Below, one piece after another: positions 50,929 to 51,437 of a stretch of 51,437 nucleotides of DNA. The DNA is from an uncultured Eubacteriales bacterium (GTDB lineage Bacteria; Bacillota; Clostridia; Oscillospirales; Acutalibacteraceae), in NCBI GenBank assembly GCA_934454655.1, contig CAKSFK010000014.1:1-51437 (forward strand), read 5' to 3'. The stretch's first letter is position 1, and each line of letters begins with the position of its first letter. The notes under the pieces were generated by a model, which saw only the letters and a list, made by a program, of their open reading frames with translations, made no database searches and was not told the origin of the DNA. The position numbers and the translations under genes were made by a program.

Positions 50929-51437
50929 GAAAGACTTTAGTTGCAGGAAAGCCGTGGTTTTTCTCTCCCTCAGTCTTTTGTTGCGCAAAAGACAGCTCCC
51001 TCATCAGAGGGAGCCGAGGGGGTAAACTTTTTCGTAGGGTCTTTTTAGGCTTCCCTTGTCAGGGAAGCTGTCGCCGAAGGGCGACTGAAGGGTAGTTTGG
51101 AAAGGGCTTTAGTTGCGGGAAAGCCGTGGTTTTTCTCTCCCTCAGTCTTTTGCTGCGCAAAGACAGCTCCCTCATCAGAGGGAGCCGAAGGAGTAAACTT
51201 TTTCGTAGGGTCTTTTTAGGCTTCCCTTGTCAGGGAAGCTGTCGCCGAAGGGCGACTGAAGGGTAGTTTGGAAAGGGCTTTAGTTGCGGGAAAGCCGTGG
51301 TTTTTCTCTCCCTCAGTCTTTTGCTGCGCAAAGACAGCTCCCTCATCAGAGGGAGCCGAAGGAGTAAACTTTTTCGTAGGGTCTTTTTAGGCTTCCCTTG
51401 TCAGGGAAGCTGTCGCCGAAGGGCGACTGAAGGGTAG
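50929..51437. repeat. Tandem array of a 171-bp hairpin-rich repeat, about three copies
   Basis: Copies begin at 50929, 51100 and 51271; copy 3 is cut by the window edge 4 bp short. Copies 2 and 3 are virtually identical; copy 1 differs by a few bases. Each unit holds four inverted repeats: GTCTTTTGC/GCAAAGAC, GCTCCCTC/GAGGGAGC, GCTTCCCT/AGGGAAGC and GTCGCC/GGCGAC. No plausible gene is seen in this 573-bp stretch. The array probably continues beyond the window. Confidence 0.85.

Noticed and set aside
50929..51437. CRISPR array
   Set aside because: The unit is 171 bp and repeats without short constant repeats or unique spacers; no cas genes are nearby.

Overview
The window looks like a chromosomal segment of an uncultured Gram-positive gut-type Clostridia (Bacillota; Oscillospirales-like is my best guess). 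This rests on strong purine-rich ribosome binding sites, several TTG starts, textbook sigma-A promoters (often with an extended TGn -10), a tmcAL gene (a Bacillota family), an MGDG-synthase-type glycolipid transferase and an Rrf2 regulator. Short hairpin-rich intergenic repeats occur at both edges. No tRNA, rRNA, CRISPR array, IS element or integrase was seen.

Layout. (1) 140-18494, minus strand: one tightly packed operon of 14 genes for a cell-surface glycan, read from a strong promoter at 18530-18558. It starts with rfbF and rfbG, which make CDP-4-keto-6-deoxyglucose. It continues with GtrA, an acetolactate-synthase-like TPP enzyme, an SDR, a dehydroquinate-synthase-like sugar-phosphate cyclase, an NAD-dependent epimerase/reductase, a YfhO protein, an acyltransferase, membrane glycosyltransferases and a fused aldolase. 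It ends with a GH36 alpha-galactosidase. The set of C-C bond-forming enzymes suggests an unusual branched or carbocyclic sugar. (2) 18682-23198, minus: lower glycolysis genes pgk, a TIM-barrel isomerase-like gene, tpiA and gpmI, with promoter and terminator. (3) 23293-35910, minus: housekeeping genes trmL, greA, secF, secD, an aminotransferase, a membrane-glycolipid trio, thiN, aspS, hisS, mgsA, a MinD-like ATPase and an Rrf2 regulator.

(4) 36034-43678, plus strand: an intact but minimal podovirus-type particle cassette. It holds terminase small (tentative) and large subunits, a one-TM protein, a scaffold-like protein, a major capsid protein with an Ig-like domain, portal, adaptor and a beta-propeller-like nozzle. 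A GHL10 lipoprotein and a small XRE regulator follow. No integrase, replication, lysis or tail-fibre genes are visible and every reading frame is open. This is the strongest candidate here for an undescribed system: a domesticated or gene-transfer-agent-like particle, or a satellite or defective prophage.

(5) 45323-47803, minus: galK behind ackA. (6) 47920-50018, plus: tmcAL and a DUF4380-like gene, divergent from ackA with -10 boxes that lie on the same base pairs. (7) 50013-50864: a SLOG-family gene and an XRE regulator, divergent, with mirrored leader sequences. (8) 50879-51437: non-coding tandem array of a 171-bp hairpin-rich unit that runs off the window edge.

All functional statements come from motif recognition by eye; no database search was run.
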